The translations under genes were made by a program, and so were the position numbers. From NCBI GenBank assembly GCA_013540605.1, contig JABVCK010000027.1, forward strand, positions 124,001-188,000: 64,000 nucleotides of DNA, given 5' to 3'. Shown piece by piece: positions 9,551 to 22,358 of the stretch. The notes under the pieces were generated by a model. The model ran no database searches. It saw only the letters and a list, made by a program, of their open reading frames with translations, and was not told where the DNA came from. Numbering within the stretch: the stretch's first letter is position 1; every line of letters starts with the position of its first letter. This DNA comes from Bacillota bacterium (GTDB lineage: Bacteria; Bacillota; Clostridia; Ch29).

Positions 9551-10741
9551 TTACTCCAGAACCTTGGATACTACTCCGGATCCTACAGTCCTTCCGCCTT
9601 CCCTTATTGCAAAGCGCAGGCCTTCCTCTGCAGCTATGGGAGTTATCAGGTTGATTGTCATCGTTATATTATCTCCAGGCATGCACATTTCTACTCCCTC
9701 GGGTAAACCTATGCTTCCTGTTACGTCTGTTGTCCTGAAGTAAAACTGCGGCCTGTATCCGTTGAAGAAGGGTGTGTGCCTTCCGCCTTCTTCCTTGGTC
9801 AGTACGTATACTTCTGCTTCAAACTTTGTATGGGGCTTTATGCTACCCGGCTTGGCCAGTACCTGTCCCCTCTCTATTTCGTTACGCTGTACTCCCCTCA
9901 GAAGCGCTCCTATGTTGTCTCCAGCCACCGCCTGGTCAAGCAGCTTCCTGAACATCTCTACTCCTGTTACTACTACTGTCCTTGTCTCTTCGGTCAACCC
10001 TACTATCTCTACCTGATCCTGTACCTTCAGGGTCCCCCTTTCTACCCTTCCTGTTGCCACTGTTCCCCTGCCGGTTATGCTGAATACGTCCTCCACAGGC
10101 ATCAGGAACGGTTTGTCGGTCTCCCTTTGGGGGGTCGGAATGTATTCGTCTACTGCTTTCATCAGCTCTACTACTGAATTCGCCCATTCGCTGTTCGGGT
10201 CTTCCAGCGCTTTTAGGGCTGAACCTCTGATTACGGGCACCTCATCTCCCGGAAATTCGTATTCGTTCAACAGGTCCCTTACTTCCATCTCTACCAGCTC
10301 TATCAGCTCTTCGTCATCCACCATGTCGCATTTGTTCAGGTATACCACTATGTATGGTACGTTAACCTGTCGCGCCAGTAGTATGTGTTCCCTTGTCTGC
10401 GGCATCGGACCGTCTGCCGCCGATACTACCAGGATGGCTCCGTCCATCTGTGCCGCCCCCGTTATCATGTTCTTTACGTAGTCGGCGTGTCCGGGACAGT
10501 CTACGTGGGCGTAGTGCCTGTTCTTTGTCTCGTATTCTACGTGCGCTGTGGAGATGGTTATACCCCTTTCTTTCTCTTCCGGTGCCTTGTCTATCTGGTC
10601 GTATGCGGTTGCTACTGCTCCGCCTTCCTGCGCCAGTTTAAAGGTTATTGCCGCTGTCAGCGTAGTCTTGCCATGGTCAATATGACCTATCGTTCCAACG
10701 TTTACGTGCGGTTTATTCCTCTCAAATTTTGCCTTTCCCAT
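9551..10741 (-). CDS. tuf: Elongation factor Tu (copy 1)
   Basis: 396 residues. G1 GHIDHGKT, G3 DCPGHADYV and G4 NKCD are all present, and the three EF-Tu domains are complete. EF-Tu delivers aminoacyl-tRNA to the ribosome as a GTP complex. It is the last gene of rpsL-rpsG-fusA-tuf, 37 nt after fusA. The protein is identical to that of the second copy at 25352-26542, and the two genes differ at one visible base (silent). Confidence 0.98.
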   Translation of the reverse strand: MGKAKFERNKPHVNVGTIGHIDHGKTTLTAAITFKLAQEGGAVATAYDQIDKAPEEKERGITISTAHVEYETKNRHYAHVDCPGHADYVKNMITGAAQMDGAILVVSAADGPMPQTREHILLARQVNVPYIVVYLNKCDMVDDEELIELVEMEVRDLLNEYEFPGDEVPVIRGSALKALEDPNSEWANSVVELMKAVDEYIPTPQRETDKPFLMPVEDVFSITGRGTVATGRVERGTLKVQDQVEIVGLTEETRTVVVTGVEMFRKLLDQAVAGDNIGALLRGVQRNEIERGQVLAKPGSIKPHTKFEAEVYVLTKEEGGRHTPFFNGYRPQFYFRTTDVTGSIGLPEGVEMCMPGDNITMTINLITPIAAEEGLRFAIREGGRTVGSGVVSKVLE

Positions 10742-10769
10742 CGTTTCTTTTTCCTCCTTTATTTAAGGT
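9551..10769. repeat. Near-identical 1,219-bp tuf repeat, copy 1
   Basis: This stretch matches 25352-26570 in the same orientation, with a single difference noticed (T versus C around 10688/26489). Identity starts exactly at the stop codon and runs 28 bases upstream of the ATG, including the ribosome binding site, then ends abruptly on both sides. This fits gene conversion between the two tuf genes. Confidence 0.92.
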
Positions 10770-10778
10770 ATCAGATAT

Positions 10779-12842
10779 TTATTTTAAAATTTGCTCTCCG
10801 ATACTTTTAGGCACCATCTCATAGTGGCTGAAGTGCATGGTGTACGTTCCGCGGCCCTGGGTCTTTGATCTCAGGTCGGTGGCGTAACCGAACATCTCGG
10901 CCAACGGTACATGCCCCCTAATAACCTGGGCTCCTGCCCGTGGCTCCATCCCTTCAATCCTTCCCCTGCGACTGTTAATATCTCCCATTACGTCGCCCAT
11001 ATACTCTTCCGGCACAAAAACTTCGATTTTCATTATAGGTTCAAGCAGCACCGGGCTTGCCTTTTTCAGGCCTTCTTTCAGCGCGATGGACCCTGCAATC
11101 TTAAAGGCCATTTCCGAAGAATCCACTTCATGATAAGAACCATCAACCAGGGTAGCCTTAACGTCCAGAACCTTATAGCCTCCCAGAACACCATTCTCCA
11201 TCGATTCGCGGATACCGGCATCGACAGCGGGTATATACTCTTTGGGTATAACCCCTCCAACAATTTTGTTTTCAAACTCGTAACCTGCACCGGGTTCCAG
11301 AGGTTCAAGCTCAATGACAGCATGGCCATACTGGCCCCTGCCGCCGCTTTGTCGGATGAACTTACCCTCGGCCTTAACCTTTTTGGTAATTGTCTCTTTG
11401 TAGGATACCTGGGGTTTACCTACGTTGGCTTCAACCTTGAATTCCCTCATAAGCCTATCCACTATAATCTCAAGGTGCAGCTCGCCCATACCCTGTATTA
11501 TAGTCTGACCGGTTTCCACATCCGTATAGGTCTTGAAGGTTGGATCCTCTTCCGATAGTTTTTGCAAAGATACGCTCATCTTTTCCTGGCCGGCTTTGGT
11601 CTTTGGTTCGATAGCCACAGAAATTACGGGTTCGGGAAATTGCATTGACTCAAGAATAATAGGATGGTTATCGTCACACAGCGTATCCCCGGTGGTAGTT
11701 TCTTTCAATCCTACAGCCGCTGCAATATCGCCTGCACAAACCTCCGGCACTTCTTCCCGGTTATTAGCATGCATCATCAGTATCCTGCCTATTCTCTCTC
11801 TTTTGCCCTTTGTGGAATTATATATATACGAACCGGTCTTAAGGGTTCCCGAATATACCCTGAAGAATGTCAGCTTTCCCACATACGGATCAACCATTAT
11901 TTTAAAGGCAAGGGCAGAAAACGGTTCGTCATCGGAAGGCCATCTTTCAACCTCCTCATGACTATCGGGCTGTACACCTTTGACTGCCTGGATATCAACC
12001 GGGGAAGGCATAAGATTTACTATTGCGTCCAGGAGCAGCTGCACGCCTTTGTTTTTGTACGAAGACCCGCAGAGCACAGGTATTATATCAACGTTTATCG
12101 TCGCTTTCCTTAGAGCTTTGATAATATCCTGTGCGGGAATCTCGTTCCCTTCCAGGTAGCTCACCATGAGGTCCTCATCGTAGTCAGCTATGGCCTCCAG
12201 CATGCGCGTCCTGTATTCCGATGCCAGGCCGGCCATATCCCCTGGTATATCCTGTTCTTCGCTCCTCGTTCCCAGGTCATCCAGGTAGTACACCGCTTTC
12301 ATCCTAATCAGGTCGATGATACCATCGAAGTTGTCTTCCTTGCCTATGGGCAACTGTATGGCGATAGGATTCGCTCCTAGCCTTTTCCTCATCATTTCCA
12401 TCACGTTAAAGAAGTCAGCTCCTGTGATATCCATCTTGTTAACATAGGCTATTCTGGGAACATGATATTTGTCAGCCTGGCGCCACACCGTTTCTGACTG
12501 CGGTTCAACGCCTCCCTTTGCACAAAAAACCGCTACTGAACCATCGAGAACACGTAAAGACCTTTCAACTTCCACAGTAAAATCCACGTGCCCTGGCGTA
12601 TCTATAATATTTATCCTGTGCTCTTTCCAGTGCGCAGTGGTGGCGGCAGAGGTAATTGTTATACCCCTCTCCTGCTCCTGCTCCATCCAATCCATAGTAG
12701 CGGCCCCATCATGCACTTCTCCCATTTTATGAAGTCTTCCTGTATAGAACAGGATACGTTCTGTCGTAGTGGTCTTGCCCGCATCTATGTGCGCCATTAT
12801 TCCAATATTTCTCGTTTTCTCAATCGGATATTGCCTAGGCAC
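10779..12842 (-). CDS. fusA: Elongation factor G (GTG start)
   Basis: 687 residues from the GTG at 12842, which gives the usual [20 protein letters not shown] start and has AAAGGAG eight bases upstream. An ATG 33 bases earlier is in frame but adds residues not seen in EF-G. P-loop [17 protein letters not shown] and NKMD are present, followed by domains II-V. It catalyses translocation and, with RRF, ribosome recycling. A divergent second EF-G-like gene is at 44752-46821. Confidence 0.97.
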   Translation of the reverse strand: MPRQYPIEKTRNIGIMAHIDAGKTTTTERILFYTGRLHKMGEVHDGAATMDWMEQEQERGITITSAATTAHWKEHRINIIDTPGHVDFTVEVERSLRVLDGSVAVFCAKGGVEPQSETVWRQADKYHVPRIAYVNKMDITGADFFNVMEMMRKRLGANPIAIQLPIGKEDNFDGIIDLIRMKAVYYLDDLGTRSEEQDIPGDMAGLASEYRTRMLEAIADYDEDLMVSYLEGNEIPAQDIIKALRKATINVDIIPVLCGSSYKNKGVQLLLDAIVNLMPSPVDIQAVKGVQPDSHEEVERWPSDDEPFSALAFKIMVDPYVGKLTFFRVYSGTLKTGSYIYNSTKGKRERIGRILMMHANNREEVPEVCAGDIAAAVGLKETTTGDTLCDDNHPIILESMQFPEPVISVAIEPKTKAGQEKMSVSLQKLSEEDPTFKTYTDVETGQTIIQGMGELHLEIIVDRLMREFKVEANVGKPQVSYKETITKKVKAEGKFIRQSGGRGQYGHAVIELEPLEPGAGYEFENKIVGGVIPKEYIPAVDAGIRESMENGVLGGYKVLDVKATLVDGSYHEVDSSEMAFKIAGSIALKEGLKKASPVLLEPIMKIEVFVPEEYMGDVMGDINSRRGRIEGMEPRAGAQVIRGHVPLAEMFGYATDLRSKTQGRGTYTMHFSHYEMVPKSIGEQILK

Positions 12843-12902
12843 GGCTAATACTCCTTTCATGTATAAATCTGACATAGTTCTCCGATAAAATTCAGCAAAA
12901 TC

Positions 12903-13373
12903 TTACCATCTATAATGTGCAAAAGCCTTATTGGCTTCGGCCATCTTATGGGTATCCTCTTTCTTTTTAATGCTGGCGCCCGTGTTGTTCAACGCATCCA
13001 GTATCTCGCCGGCAAGCCTTTCCTTCATTGTCTTTTCTCCTCTGTTCCTCGAATAGTTAACAAGCCATCTTAAGCCTAATGCGAGCCTCCTGTCCGATCT
13101 TACTTCCACCGGCACCTGGTAAGTGGCTCCACCAACCCTTCTGGCCTTGACTTCGAGTACAGGCATAATGTTATTCAGGGCTTCCCTGAAAGCTTCAAGG
13201 GGGTCTTTTCCGGTTTTATTCTTTACTATGTCAAAGGCATCGTAAACCAGTTTTTGCGCTACTCCCCTTTTACCGTCCAACATAACATAGTTGATAAGCT
13301 TGGTTACTACCTTGTCCTTGTATATCGGATCGGGTAGTAATTCCCTTTTAGGAACACTTCCTTTTCTTGGCAC
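12903..13373 (-). CDS. rpsG: 30S ribosomal protein S7
   Basis: 156 residues beginning [20 protein letters not shown], the S7 start, with the conserved [17 protein letters not shown] block. S7 nucleates assembly of the 30S head. It lies between rpsL and fusA as in the str operon. Confidence 0.97.
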   Translation of the reverse strand: MPRKGSVPKRELLPDPIYKDKVVTKLINYVMLDGKRGVAQKLVYDAFDIVKNKTGKDPLEAFREALNNIMPVLEVKARRVGGATYQVPVEVRSDRRLALGLRWLVNYSRNRGEKTMKERLAGEILDALNNTGASIKKKEDTHKMAEANKAFAHYRW

Positions 13374-13482
13374 ACTGCTTCCCTCCTCAATAATAGAAAT
13401 TATTCATCGGTACTCGACGGCTTCCGCCGCCGTTGTGCACTGCACTCTATATAAAATGCACAGCGGCACAATAATTATTCAG

Positions 13483-13860
13483 CTATTTCTTCTTAGGCCT
13501 CTTGGCACCATACTTGGACCTACCTTGCCTCCTGTTCTCAACGCCGGCAGCATCCAGGGTACCCCTGATAATGTGGTATCTAACACCGGGAAGGTCTTTA
13601 ACCCTTCCTCCCCTGATCAGTACAACCGAGTGCTCCTGAAGGTTGTGTCCGATACCGGGAATGTATCCTGTTACCTCTATGCCGTTTGTAAGCCTTACCC
13701 TGGCAATCTTTCTCAGAGCCGAATTAGGCTTTTTGGGGGTCGTGGTCTTAACCGTAGTACAAACCCCACGTTTTTGAGGATTGTCCTTTAGAGCAGGAGC
13801 TGAGGATTTATACTCCGATTTTTCCCTGCCTCTTCGCACAAGTTGGTTAATTGTTGGCAT
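13483..13860 (-). CDS. rpsL: 30S ribosomal protein S12
   Basis: 125 residues. [14 protein letters not shown] and the [16 protein letters not shown] and [13 protein letters not shown] blocks, which contain the lysines where streptomycin-resistance mutations occur, are intact and wild type in form. S12 controls decoding accuracy. A 110-nt gap separates it from rpsG. Confidence 0.98.
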   Translation of the reverse strand: MPTINQLVRRGREKSEYKSSAPALKDNPQKRGVCTTVKTTTPKKPNSALRKIARVRLTNGIEVTGYIPGIGHNLQEHSVVLIRGGRVKDLPGVRYHIIRGTLDAAGVENRRQGRSKYGAKRPKKK

Positions 13861-13932
13861 TTTTCCACCTCCTTATTGTTTTCTTCTATCGCAAAAACAA
13901 CCCTTCCAGACTCGAAAGGGCTGTCGCTGCTT

Positions 13933-14181
13933 CTATACAATTTTAATCACAACAGCGGACGCTGCTCCAACATCAATACCGCATGCTTCACCCAATTCTT
14001 TCATTGAGTTTACTCTTATTACTTCTATGGACTTTTCAATACAAAGGTTTTCCAGCTGTTGAGTAACATGGCGGTCAGCATCCTCTGCTATATATGCCAC
14101 TAAAGCATTACCGTCCTTAACTACCCGAGTAGACTGCTTTATGCCTACTACTTTCGGGGCAGTTTTTAGTCTCTCCAGCAT
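13933..14181 (-). CDS. L7Ae-family K-turn-binding protein (YbxF-like)
   Basis: 82 residues. The L7Ae/L30e fold shows as an N-terminal GIKQSTRVVKDG block, then AYIAEDADRHVTQQL and the C-terminal GEACGIDVGAASAVVI. Members of this family (YbxF in Bacillus) bind kink-turn RNAs, but their role is unsettled. It sits between rpoC and rpsL, the family's usual place in Bacillota. Confidence 0.93.
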   Translation of the reverse strand: MLERLKTAPKVVGIKQSTRVVKDGNALVAYIAEDADRHVTQQLENLCIEKSIEVIRVNSMKELGEACGIDVGAASAVVIKIV

Positions 14182-14254
14182 GCTGAAACCTCCCTTTTTC
14201 CTGATTGCAACGTTATATATTTTATCACCTGTTTTCAGTTATGTCAACATATTA

Positions 14255-17200
14255 TTAGTGTTCCGTGTTCTCTAGCTTCGGTTCTTCCGGATCCAGGCCT
14301 TCATCATCTTCCAGGCTTACATAGATGTTTCTATACCTGCTCATACCCGTACCCGCAGGAACAAGCTTACCGATTATAACGTTCTCCTTAAGCCCAACAA
14401 GAGGATCAACTTTACCCTTGATAGCCGCTTCGGTAAGCACCCTTGTCGTTTCCTGGAAAGATGCCGCCGAGAGGAAGGAATCGGTTGCCAGGGATGCTTT
14501 GGTTATACCGAGCAGCGCCCTCCTGCCCACCGCAGGTTTGCCACCTTGTGCAGCAACTATCTGGTTTTCCTCTTCAAACCTGAATATATCGACGAGGCCG
14601 CCCGGAAGAAGATCAGTATCTCCGGAATCCTCAACCTTGACCTTTCTAAGCATCTGGCGGATTATCACTTCTATGTGTTTATCATTTATATCAACACCCT
14701 GAAGCCTGTACACTTTCTGTACTTCTTGCAGTAAATAGGTTTGTACGCCTTTAACTCCCTTAATCTTGAGTATATCATGGGGGTTGACGGAACCTTCGGT
14801 AATTTCGTCTCCCGCTTCTATGACATCTCCATCCTTAACCTTTACCCACGCGCCATAGGGTATCAGATAATTCTTTGCCTCGCCCTCATCTGTTACGACT
14901 ATGACCTCTCGTTTTTTGCGGCTCTCGTTAACCCTTACCGTACCGCTCATCTCGGAGATTACTGCGAGCCCCTTTGGCTTCCTTGCTTCAAATAATTCCT
15001 CAACCCTTGGAAGACCCTGGGTTATATCGTCCCCTGCCACACCACCGGTATGGAAGGTACGCATCGTCAGCTGGGTACCGGGTTCGCCGATCGACTGGGC
15101 GGCTATTATTCCCACCGCTTCACCTACATTGACCGGATCTCCGGTTGCCAGGTTGACACCGTAGCACTTGGCACATACACCGTATTCCGAGCGGCATGTC
15201 AGCACAGACCTTATCGGGACTTTTTTCAAACCCGCCTTGATTACCTTGTCGGCATAATAATCGTCTATAAGCGTATCCGCGGGAACTATAACCTCTCCTG
15301 TCTCAGGATGCAGTATGTCGTGTAGCGAGTACCTTCCCCATATCCTATCGACCAAGTGTTCTATAACATCGTTTCCATCCAGTATGCTTGCAACTTCCAG
15401 CGTCTGATTCGTATTGCAGTCCTCTTCCCTTACTATGACATCCTGACTTACGTCTACAAGACGCCTTGTCAGGTATCCGGAGTCTGCGGTCCTCAGGGCA
15501 GTATCGGCAAGACCCTTCCTGGCGCCGTGTGTCGATATGAAAAATTCAAGAACCGTCAGCCCTTCCCTGAAGTTTGCACGTATAGGAAGCTCTATTATTC
15601 TTCCGGATGGGTTTGCCATCAGTCCTCTCATACCGGCCAGCTGTCTGATCTGGTTCTTGCTTCCCCTTGCGCCTGAATTGGCCATCATGAATATGGGGTT
15701 CATCGGGTCAAGGGACTGCATCAGAGCCTCAGTCACATCCTCCGTGGTCCTGGTCCAGGTCTCTATTACCTTTTCATACCTCTCGTCCTCGGAAATGAGA
15801 CCCCTTCTATACTGTTTCTCGATAATGTCCACTTCTTCATCGGCTTTGGACAGGAGACCGGCTTTCTCGCTTGGAATAATCATATCGGATACTGAAATGG
15901 TTATCGCACCCTTAGTGGAAAACTTGAAGCCTAATTCCTTAACCCTGTCAAGCACGATTGCCGTTTCTGTATTGCCGTACTTCCTGTAACACCTGTCAAT
16001 AATTATTCCTATCATCTTCTTGTCAACCAGTCTGTCTATTTCCAGCTTTCCGGCATTCTCAGGGTTACTCCTGTCTACAAAACCGAGGTCCTGTGGTACC
16101 GCTTCATTGAATATAAATCTGCCTACCGTACTTTCCACAAGATTGGTTATTTTTTCGCCGTTAACCTCAGTGGTTCTTCTTACTTTAACCTTTGCATGCA
16201 GGCCAATCTCGCCTGTATCATAAGCCATATACATCTCATCATAATCCTTGAATATTTTGCCTTCTCCCGCTTCGCCGGGAACATAGGCGGTCAGGTAATA
16301 TATGCCTAAAACCATATCCTGTGTAGGACTGACCACTGGCTTACCATCGGTAGGCTTAAGTATATTATTTGTCGATAGCATTAAAAACCTTGCTTCAGCC
16401 TGGGCCTCTGCTGAAAGTGGCACGTGTACAGCCATCTGGTCCCCGTCAAAGTCGGCGTTGTACGCTGTACAAACCAAAGGATGAATCTTCAGCGCCTTGC
16501 CCTCCACCAATACGGGCTCAAAGGCTTGAATCCCCAGCCTGTGCAAGGTAGGCGCCCTGTTAAGGAGTACTGGATGCTCCCTGATAACCTCTTCCAGAAC
16601 ATCCCAGACCTCAGGCTTAACTCTTTCCACCATTCGCTTTGCACTCTTTATATTATGAGCGTAATTCTCATTAACCAATTTTTTCATAACAAAGGGCTTA
16701 AACAGTTCAAGGGCCATCTCCTTAGGTAATCCGCACTGGTACATTTTCAGTTCAGGACCGACGACTATTACTGAACGTCCTGAATAGTCCACCCTTTTAC
16801 CCAGCAGGTTTTGTCTGAAACGGCCCTGCTTGCCCTTGAGCATATCCGACAGCGATTTCAAAGGCCTGTTCCCTGGCCCGGTCACGGGTCTTCCCCTGCG
16901 GCCGTTGTCTATCAGGGCATCAACGGCTTCCTGAAGCATCCTCTTTTCATTTCTTACAATAATATCCGGTGCTCCAAGGTCAAGAAGCCTTTTTAAACGG
17001 TTGTTCCTATTTATAACCCTCCGGTACAGGTCATTCAGGTCCGAAGTGGCAAACCTTCCGCCATCCAACTGCACCATTGGCCGGAGCTCCGGGGGTATAA
17101 CCGGTATAACATCCAAAATCATCCACTCGGGCTTATTTCCGGATTTTCTGAAGGCTTCAACTACCTCCAGACGCCTGACTGTACGAACTTTTTTCTGTCC

Positions 17201-17797
17201 GGTGCTTTCCTTCAGCTGAGCTTTTAGCTCCTTTGCCAGTTCATCCAGATTTATCTTTTGGAGCAACTCCTTAATGGCTTCTGCTCCCATCCCGTAACGG
17301 AATTTGCTGCCGTATTTTTCAACGGCTTCCCTGTATTCCTTTTCGGAAAGAAGCTGTTTTTCCGACAGCCCTGTTGTCCCGGGGTCTATAACTATATAGG
17401 ATGCGAAGTACAGCACTTTTTCAAGAGATCTTGGAGACATGTCCAGCAATAGACCCATACGGCTGGGTATGCCCTTAAAATACCAGATATGCGATACCGG
17501 TGCCGCAAGCTCAATATGTCCCATTCTTTCCCTTCTAACCTTTGACCTTGTTACTTCAACACCGCACCGGTCGCAAACTATACCTTTGTACCTTACCCTT
17601 TTATACTTCCCGCAGTGGCATTCCCAGTCCTTCTGTGGTCCAAAAATCTTCTCGCAGAACAATCCTTCCTTTTCGGGTTTTAGCGTCCTGTAGTTAATTG
17701 TCTCAGGCTTCTTTACCTCTCCCCGTGACCATTCACGGATTTTTTCCGGTGACGCCAGGCCGATTCTTATGGAATCGAAAAAGTTAAGTTCGAACAA
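14255..17797 (-). CDS. rpoC: DNA-directed RNA polymerase subunit beta'
   Basis: 1,180 residues. The N-terminal zinc ribbon cysteines ([20 protein letters not shown]), the Mg-binding NADFDGDQM and a C-terminal zinc site ([13 protein letters not shown]) are all present. This is the shorter Gram-positive form without large insertions. It starts 18 nt after rpoB and forms the catalytic core with it. Confidence 0.98.
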   Translation of the reverse strand: MFELNFFDSIRIGLASPEKIREWSRGEVKKPETINYRTLKPEKEGLFCEKIFGPQKDWECHCGKYKRVRYKGIVCDRCGVEVTRSKVRRERMGHIELAAPVSHIWYFKGIPSRMGLLLDMSPRSLEKVLYFASYIVIDPGTTGLSEKQLLSEKEYREAVEKYGSKFRYGMGAEAIKELLQKINLDELAKELKAQLKESTGQKKVRTVRRLEVVEAFRKSGNKPEWMILDVIPVIPPELRPMVQLDGGRFATSDLNDLYRRVINRNNRLKRLLDLGAPDIIVRNEKRMLQEAVDALIDNGRRGRPVTGPGNRPLKSLSDMLKGKQGRFRQNLLGKRVDYSGRSVIVVGPELKMYQCGLPKEMALELFKPFVMKKLVNENYAHNIKSAKRMVERVKPEVWDVLEEVIREHPVLLNRAPTLHRLGIQAFEPVLVEGKALKIHPLVCTAYNADFDGDQMAVHVPLSAEAQAEARFLMLSTNNILKPTDGKPVVSPTQDMVLGIYYLTAYVPGEAGEGKIFKDYDEMYMAYDTGEIGLHAKVKVRRTTEVNGEKITNLVESTVGRFIFNEAVPQDLGFVDRSNPENAGKLEIDRLVDKKMIGIIIDRCYRKYGNTETAIVLDRVKELGFKFSTKGAITISVSDMIIPSEKAGLLSKADEEVDIIEKQYRRGLISEDERYEKVIETWTRTTEDVTEALMQSLDPMNPIFMMANSGARGSKNQIRQLAGMRGLMANPSGRIIELPIRANFREGLTVLEFFISTHGARKGLADTALRTADSGYLTRRLVDVSQDVIVREEDCNTNQTLEVASILDGNDVIEHLVDRIWGRYSLHDILHPETGEVIVPADTLIDDYYADKVIKAGLKKVPIRSVLTCRSEYGVCAKCYGVNLATGDPVNVGEAVGIIAAQSIGEPGTQLTMRTFHTGGVAGDDITQGLPRVEELFEARKPKGLAVISEMSGTVRVNESRKKREVIVVTDEGEAKNYLIPYGAWVKVKDGDVIEAGDEITEGSVNPHDILKIKGVKGVQTYLLQEVQKVYRLQGVDINDKHIEVIIRQMLRKVKVEDSGDTDLLPGGLVDIFRFEEENQIVAAQGGKPAVGRRALLGITKASLATDSFLSAASFQETTRVLTEAAIKGKVDPLVGLKENVIIGKLVPAGTGMSRYRNIYVSLEDDEGLDPEEPKLENTEH

Positions 17798-17815
17798 GGA
17801 GTTTCTCTCCCTTCA

Positions 17816-20800
17816 TTAATAATCTAAATCATCGTCATCATCATCATAATCTTCTTCGAATACTGTTTCGTCTATCTGTATATCATCTGTATCAATTTCA
17901 TCAAGGTCATCCAGTAGTAAATCTTCATCAAGGTCCTCATCTTCTCCGGCCATTTCATCATAGGACATGTCGCCCGGTTCGTCTTCCCTGCCTTCTATGT
18001 TTACCGAGAGCTCTTCCACATCATCGTCATCTTCATCCAGTTCCCTGATGGCGATCTCCTCATTTTCTTCGGACAGCACCTTCACATCAAGGGACAGGCT
18101 TTGAAGCTCCTTTATGAGAACTTTGAAGGACTCCGGCACACCGGGCTCCGGTATGTTCTCGCCTTTCACAATAGATTCGTAGGTCTTAACCCTTCCTACC
18201 ACATCATCCGATTTTACGGTCAGTATCTCCTGGAGCGTATGGGAAGCGCCGTAAGCTTCAAGGGCCCACACCTCCATCTCCCCGAACCTCTGGCCGCCGA
18301 ACTGCGCTTTACCGCCCAGAGGCTGCTGGGTAACAAGGGAGTAAGGTCCTGTCGAGCGCGCATGTATCTTATCATCGACCAGGTGAGCAAGCTTCATAAT
18401 ATACATGTACCCGACAGTCACGGGGTTATCAAAGGGCTCCCCGGTCCTGCCGTCGTATAGGGTCAGCTTGCCACCCTCTGGCAGCCCGGCCTGTCTGAGG
18501 ATTTCTATGATGTCTTCCTCGGTTGCACCGTCGAATACCGGTGTGGCTATCTCCCATCCAAGGGTTTTTGCAGCTATCCCAAGATGCACTTCAAGAACCT
18601 GGCCTATATTCATCCTTGAAGGAACCCCGAGGGGGTTAAGAACTATCTCAAGGGGTGTACCGTCCGGGAGGAAAGGCATATCCTCTTCGGGGAGTATTCT
18701 CGATATAACCCCTTTGTTTCCATGCCTCCCTGCCATTTTATCACCAACAGATATCTTTCTTTTCTGCGCTACATAAACCCTTACAAGCTGGTTTACCCCG
18801 GGCGGCAGTTCATCTCCGTTATCCCTCATAAACACCTTAACGTCTACTATTATGCCTGCCTCTCCGTGGGGTACCCTTAAGGATGTATCCCTGACTTCTC
18901 TGGCTTTTTCTCCGAATATTGCCCTCAACAGCCTTTCTTCGGCTGTCAGTTCCGTTTCTCCTTTGGGTGTAACCTTTCCGACCAGTATATCCCCTGCCCT
19001 GACCTCTGCGCCTATCCTTATGATGCCTCTTTCGTCAAGGTCCTTTAATGCGTCTTCCCCTACATTGGGGATATCTCTAGTTATCTCCTCCGGGCCAAGT
19101 TTTGTGTCCCTGGCTTCGGCTTCGTATTCTTCTATATGGATTGAAGTGTAAACATCTTCCTTTACCAGCTTTTCGCTTATCAGAATGGCATCCTCGTAGT
19201 TGTAGCCTTCCCAGGTCATAAACCCTACAAGCACGTCTTTCCCCAGGGATATCTCTCCATCCTTGGTAGACGGGCCATCGCCTATCACCTGTCCTTTTTC
19301 AACCCTTTCGCCTGTCGAAACGATGGGTTTTTGGTTAATGCAGGTACCCTGGTTTGAGCGCTTAAATTTAATCATTTTATAAATATCGACCTTACCATCC
19401 TTATCCCGGCGTATCCTGATTTCTTCTGCCGTAACTCTCTCTACAACTCCGGAATTATTTGCTATAATCACAACTCCGGAATCCTTGGCAGCCTTATATT
19501 CCATCCCGGTCCCAACCACCGGCGAATCCGGTTTAAGCAGCGGGACGGCCTGCCTCTGCATATTAGCTCCCATCAATGCCCTATTGGCATCATCGTTTTC
19601 CAGGAATGGAATCATCGATGTTGCAACGGATACGACCTGTTTCGGTGAAACGTCCATGAAATCTACTTCTGAAGACGGTACAACCACAATTTCCCTTTTT
19701 GCCCCTGCCCTTGAGGTAATTCGCTTATCGATAAACCTGCCCTCCTCATCCAGAGGATCGTTCGCCTGCGCTATTACGTATTCACCCTCCTCATCGGCAG
19801 TCATATATATAATCTCGTTGGTAACAACTCCTCTTTCCTTATCAACCTTTCTGTACGGAGCTTCTATAAAACCATAGTCGTTTATTCTGGCATAGGTGCT
19901 CAAAGAGCCTATAAGTCCTATATTGGGACCCTCCGGCGTCTCTATCGGACAGATTCTGCCGTAGTGGGAATTATGAACGTCCCTTACTTCAAAACCGGCC
20001 CTTTCCCTGCTGAGACCACCGGGACCTAAGGCAGAAAGCCTGCGTTTATGGGTAAGCTCCGCAAGGGGGTTGGTCTGATCCATAAACTGTGACAGCTGAC
20101 TGCTTCCAAAGAACTCCTTAATCGAAGCAACAACCGGCCTTATATTGATCAGGGCCTGGGGTGTCACAACGTCCATATCCTGAATCGTCATTCGTTCTTT
20201 TACTACCCTTTCCATCCTGGAAAGACCTATTCTGAACTGATTTTGAAGCAGTTCACCAACACACCTGAGCCTCCTGTTTCCAAGATGGTCTATATCGTCC
20301 ACGTCGCCAATATCATTTGCAAGGCCAAAAACATAATTCACCGAAGCAATAATATCATCTATGATTATATGTTTGGGGGATAGTTCCCCTGCCCTTTCCC
20401 GAAGGGTTTCCCTCAATTCTTCCTCGTTTGCAGCACTTGCGATTATTTCTTTCAGAACCGGATAATACAGCATCTTACTAAGTTTTAGCTGGTCGATTTC
20501 CGTTATATCAAAGGGAAGCTTCACCGCTGTAGCGCTTACAAAATTATTGCCTACAACTTTAATTTCCTTATCTTCTACCTTTATTAATACAGAGTTTATT
20601 CCGGCATCCTGAATTCTCTTTGCCTGCTCTTTTAAAATCTTTTGGCCACTTTCTACAATAATCTCGCCTGTCGCCGGGTCCACTATATCCTTAGCGCTTA
20701 TTTTTCCCCATATCCTGTTCCACAGAGCAAGTTTCTTATTGAATTTATATCTTCCTACCTTGGCCAAATCATATCTCTTAGGATCGAAAAACAGCGTGTT

Positions 20801-21565
20801 TATCAGAGATTGAGCGCTTTCAACGGTTGGAGGCTCGCCCGGCCTGAGCCTCTTGTATATCTCCAGGAGAGCCTCTTCTGAATTCTTGGTCCCATCCTTC
20901 TCCAGTGTGGCAAGCATTCTTTCACTCTCGCCAAGCAGGTCGATAATCTCTGAATTTGTCCCGTATCCTAACGCCCTGACGAGTATGGTTATAGGCAACT
21001 TCCTGGTTCTATCTACCCTCACGTAAACTATATCGTTTGAATCGGTTTCGTATTCCAGCCACGCGCCCCTGTTCGGAATCACCGTTGATGAAAATAGCCG
21101 TTTCCCGGCCTTATCTATTTCTTCTGCGTAGTAAACCCCGGGAGATCTTACCAGCTGGCTTACAATTACCCTTTCAGCACCGTTTATAATAAACGTTCCC
21201 TTTTCAGTCATGAGAGGGAAATCCCCCATGAACACTTCCTGTTCCTTAACTTCTCCGGTTTCCCTGTTTATAAGCCTTACCCTTACCTTTAGGGGTGCTG
21301 AGTATGTAACATCTCTTTCTTTACATTCTTCGACCGAATACTTTGAATTTTCCTCCAGATAATAATCAAGAAACTCAAGAACGAGGTTTCCAGTATAGTC
21401 CTGAATTGGCGATATATCTTCGAACACTTCCCTTAGCCCTTCTTCCAGGAACCACCTATAGGAGTTCTTTTGAACCTCGATTAGATTCGGCATGTCTAAG
21501 ACTTCATCAATCTTTGAATAACTCATTCTAATTTTTTTGCCCATTTGAACAGGATGCACCATCAT
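17816..21565 (-). CDS. rpoB: DNA-directed RNA polymerase subunit beta, with long acidic C-terminal tail
   Basis: 1,249 residues. The rifampicin region ([20 protein letters not shown] with [10 protein letters not shown]) looks wild type. The conserved body ends near residue 1175, after which about 70 residues are mostly Asp and Glu, including runs such as [20 protein letters not shown]. The start ATG at 21565 has GAGGTG five bases upstream. Gram-positive beta subunits often have acidic C-termini, but this one is long and includes a final DDDDDD run. Confidence 0.98.
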   Translation of the reverse strand: MMVHPVQMGKKIRMSYSKIDEVLDMPNLIEVQKNSYRWFLEEGLREVFEDISPIQDYTGNLVLEFLDYYLEENSKYSVEECKERDVTYSAPLKVRVRLINRETGEVKEQEVFMGDFPLMTEKGTFIINGAERVIVSQLVRSPGVYYAEEIDKAGKRLFSSTVIPNRGAWLEYETDSNDIVYVRVDRTRKLPITILVRALGYGTNSEIIDLLGESERMLATLEKDGTKNSEEALLEIYKRLRPGEPPTVESAQSLINTLFFDPKRYDLAKVGRYKFNKKLALWNRIWGKISAKDIVDPATGEIIVESGQKILKEQAKRIQDAGINSVLIKVEDKEIKVVGNNFVSATAVKLPFDITEIDQLKLSKMLYYPVLKEIIASAANEEELRETLRERAGELSPKHIIIDDIIASVNYVFGLANDIGDVDDIDHLGNRRLRCVGELLQNQFRIGLSRMERVVKERMTIQDMDVVTPQALINIRPVVASIKEFFGSSQLSQFMDQTNPLAELTHKRRLSALGPGGLSRERAGFEVRDVHNSHYGRICPIETPEGPNIGLIGSLSTYARINDYGFIEAPYRKVDKERGVVTNEIIYMTADEEGEYVIAQANDPLDEEGRFIDKRITSRAGAKREIVVVPSSEVDFMDVSPKQVVSVATSMIPFLENDDANRALMGANMQRQAVPLLKPDSPVVGTGMEYKAAKDSGVVIIANNSGVVERVTAEEIRIRRDKDGKVDIYKMIKFKRSNQGTCINQKPIVSTGERVEKGQVIGDGPSTKDGEISLGKDVLVGFMTWEGYNYEDAILISEKLVKEDVYTSIHIEEYEAEARDTKLGPEEITRDIPNVGEDALKDLDERGIIRIGAEVRAGDILVGKVTPKGETELTAEERLLRAIFGEKAREVRDTSLRVPHGEAGIIVDVKVFMRDNGDELPPGVNQLVRVYVAQKRKISVGDKMAGRHGNKGVISRILPEEDMPFLPDGTPLEIVLNPLGVPSRMNIGQVLEVHLGIAAKTLGWEIATPVFDGATEEDIIEILRQAGLPEGGKLTLYDGRTGEPFDNPVTVGYMYIMKLAHLVDDKIHARSTGPYSLVTQQPLGGKAQFGGQRFGEMEVWALEAYGASHTLQEILTVKSDDVVGRVKTYESIVKGENIPEPGVPESFKVLIKELQSLSLDVKVLSEENEEIAIRELDEDDDDVEELSVNIEGREDEPGDMSYDEMAGEDEDLDEDLLLDDLDEIDTDDIQIDETVFEEDYDDDDDDLDY

Positions 21566-21868
21566 TGCTCACCTCGTAAAATAAAAGTAAAATAGCGACA
21601 GCGTCGCTTACGCCAGGGAATCACCACCAACCTTTACATTAATCCGGTATTAAATCCCCGAAATAAATCAATTCAACTTATTATAATATTTAAGCCTAAT
21701 AGTAAAATAGCCGAATATTAGGCTAAACGGATCTGATTAATGACGCAATCCAACTATTATACTGTTTCCAAATAGTATTTATTTTATACTTTAATCGCAA
21801 ATATATCCTTTTAAGGTAGTTATATCAATGCAATTTATAATATTAACACAACAATATATCCTTGTCAA
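21566..21868 (-). promoter_or_regulatory. rplL-rpoB intergenic region with probable rpoBC promoter
   Basis: No gene is seen in this A/T-rich stretch of about 300 bases. On the minus strand TTGACA (21863-21868) and TAATAT (21840-21845) are 17 bases apart and could start rpoBC transcription separately, leaving a leader of about 265 nt. A second TATAAT-like box near 21680 lacks a convincing -35. The small inverted repeat TAGCCTAATA/TATTAGGC near 21692-21723 may fold in the leader. Confidence 0.45.
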
Positions 21869-21898
21869 CTATTTGTTAGCGGCCCTTTCTTATGTAAT

Positions 21899-21929
21899 AA
21901 AAAAGAGGGCTTGTTCCATCCCTCTTTTT
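21899..21929 (-). terminator. Intrinsic terminator after rplL
   Basis: Stem AAAGAGGG/CCCTCTTT with a ten-base loop, followed on the minus strand by a run of T. It lies ten bases after the rplL stop and should separate rplJL from rpoBC at least in part. Confidence 0.8.
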
Positions 21930-21938
21930 AGCTTTAGA

Positions 21939-22328
21939 CTATTTTACTTCAACGGTTGCTCCAACTTCTTCAAGTTTGCCCTTCAGTGTCTGAGCTTCTT
22001 CTTTGCTTATACCTTCTTTAACAGGTTTCGGAGCTCCGTCTACCAGGTCTTTTGCTTCTTTCAATCCAAGGCCTGTGATCTCCCTGACAACTTTTATTAC
22101 TTTGATCTTTTCCTGCCCTGCACTTGCAAGGATTACGTCAAACTCGGTTTTTTCTTCTTCGACAGCGGCAGGAGCAGCTCCACCAACGGCAGGTCCCGCA
22201 GCCATGGCTACGGGAGCAGCTGCAGTAACTCCGAATTCTTCCTCAAGAGCTTTTACCAGTTCGGAAAGCTCCAGTACAGTTAGATTTTTAACTTCTTCAA
22301 CAAGTTTTTGAACTTTTTCGCTTGCCAT
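21939..22328 (-). CDS. rplL: 50S ribosomal protein L7/L12
   Basis: 129 residues: N-terminal dimerisation helix pair, an Ala/Gly-rich hinge (about 40-58), and the C-terminal factor-binding domain with [20 protein letters not shown]. It forms the ribosomal stalk on L10. It follows rplJ by 30 nt. Confidence 0.97.
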   Translation of the reverse strand: MASEKVQKLVEEVKNLTVLELSELVKALEEEFGVTAAAPVAMAAGPAVGGAAPAAVEEEKTEFDVILASAGQEKIKVIKVVREITGLGLKEAKDLVDGAPKPVKEGISKEEAQTLKGKLEEVGATVEVK

Positions 22329-22358
22329 TTTAATTATCCCTCCAAAATATTTTCTTTG

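Noticed and set aside
9762-10481. Plus-strand frames opposite tuf, present again opposite the second tuf
   Set aside because: They recur only because the DNA itself is duplicated. No start signals or homology are seen.
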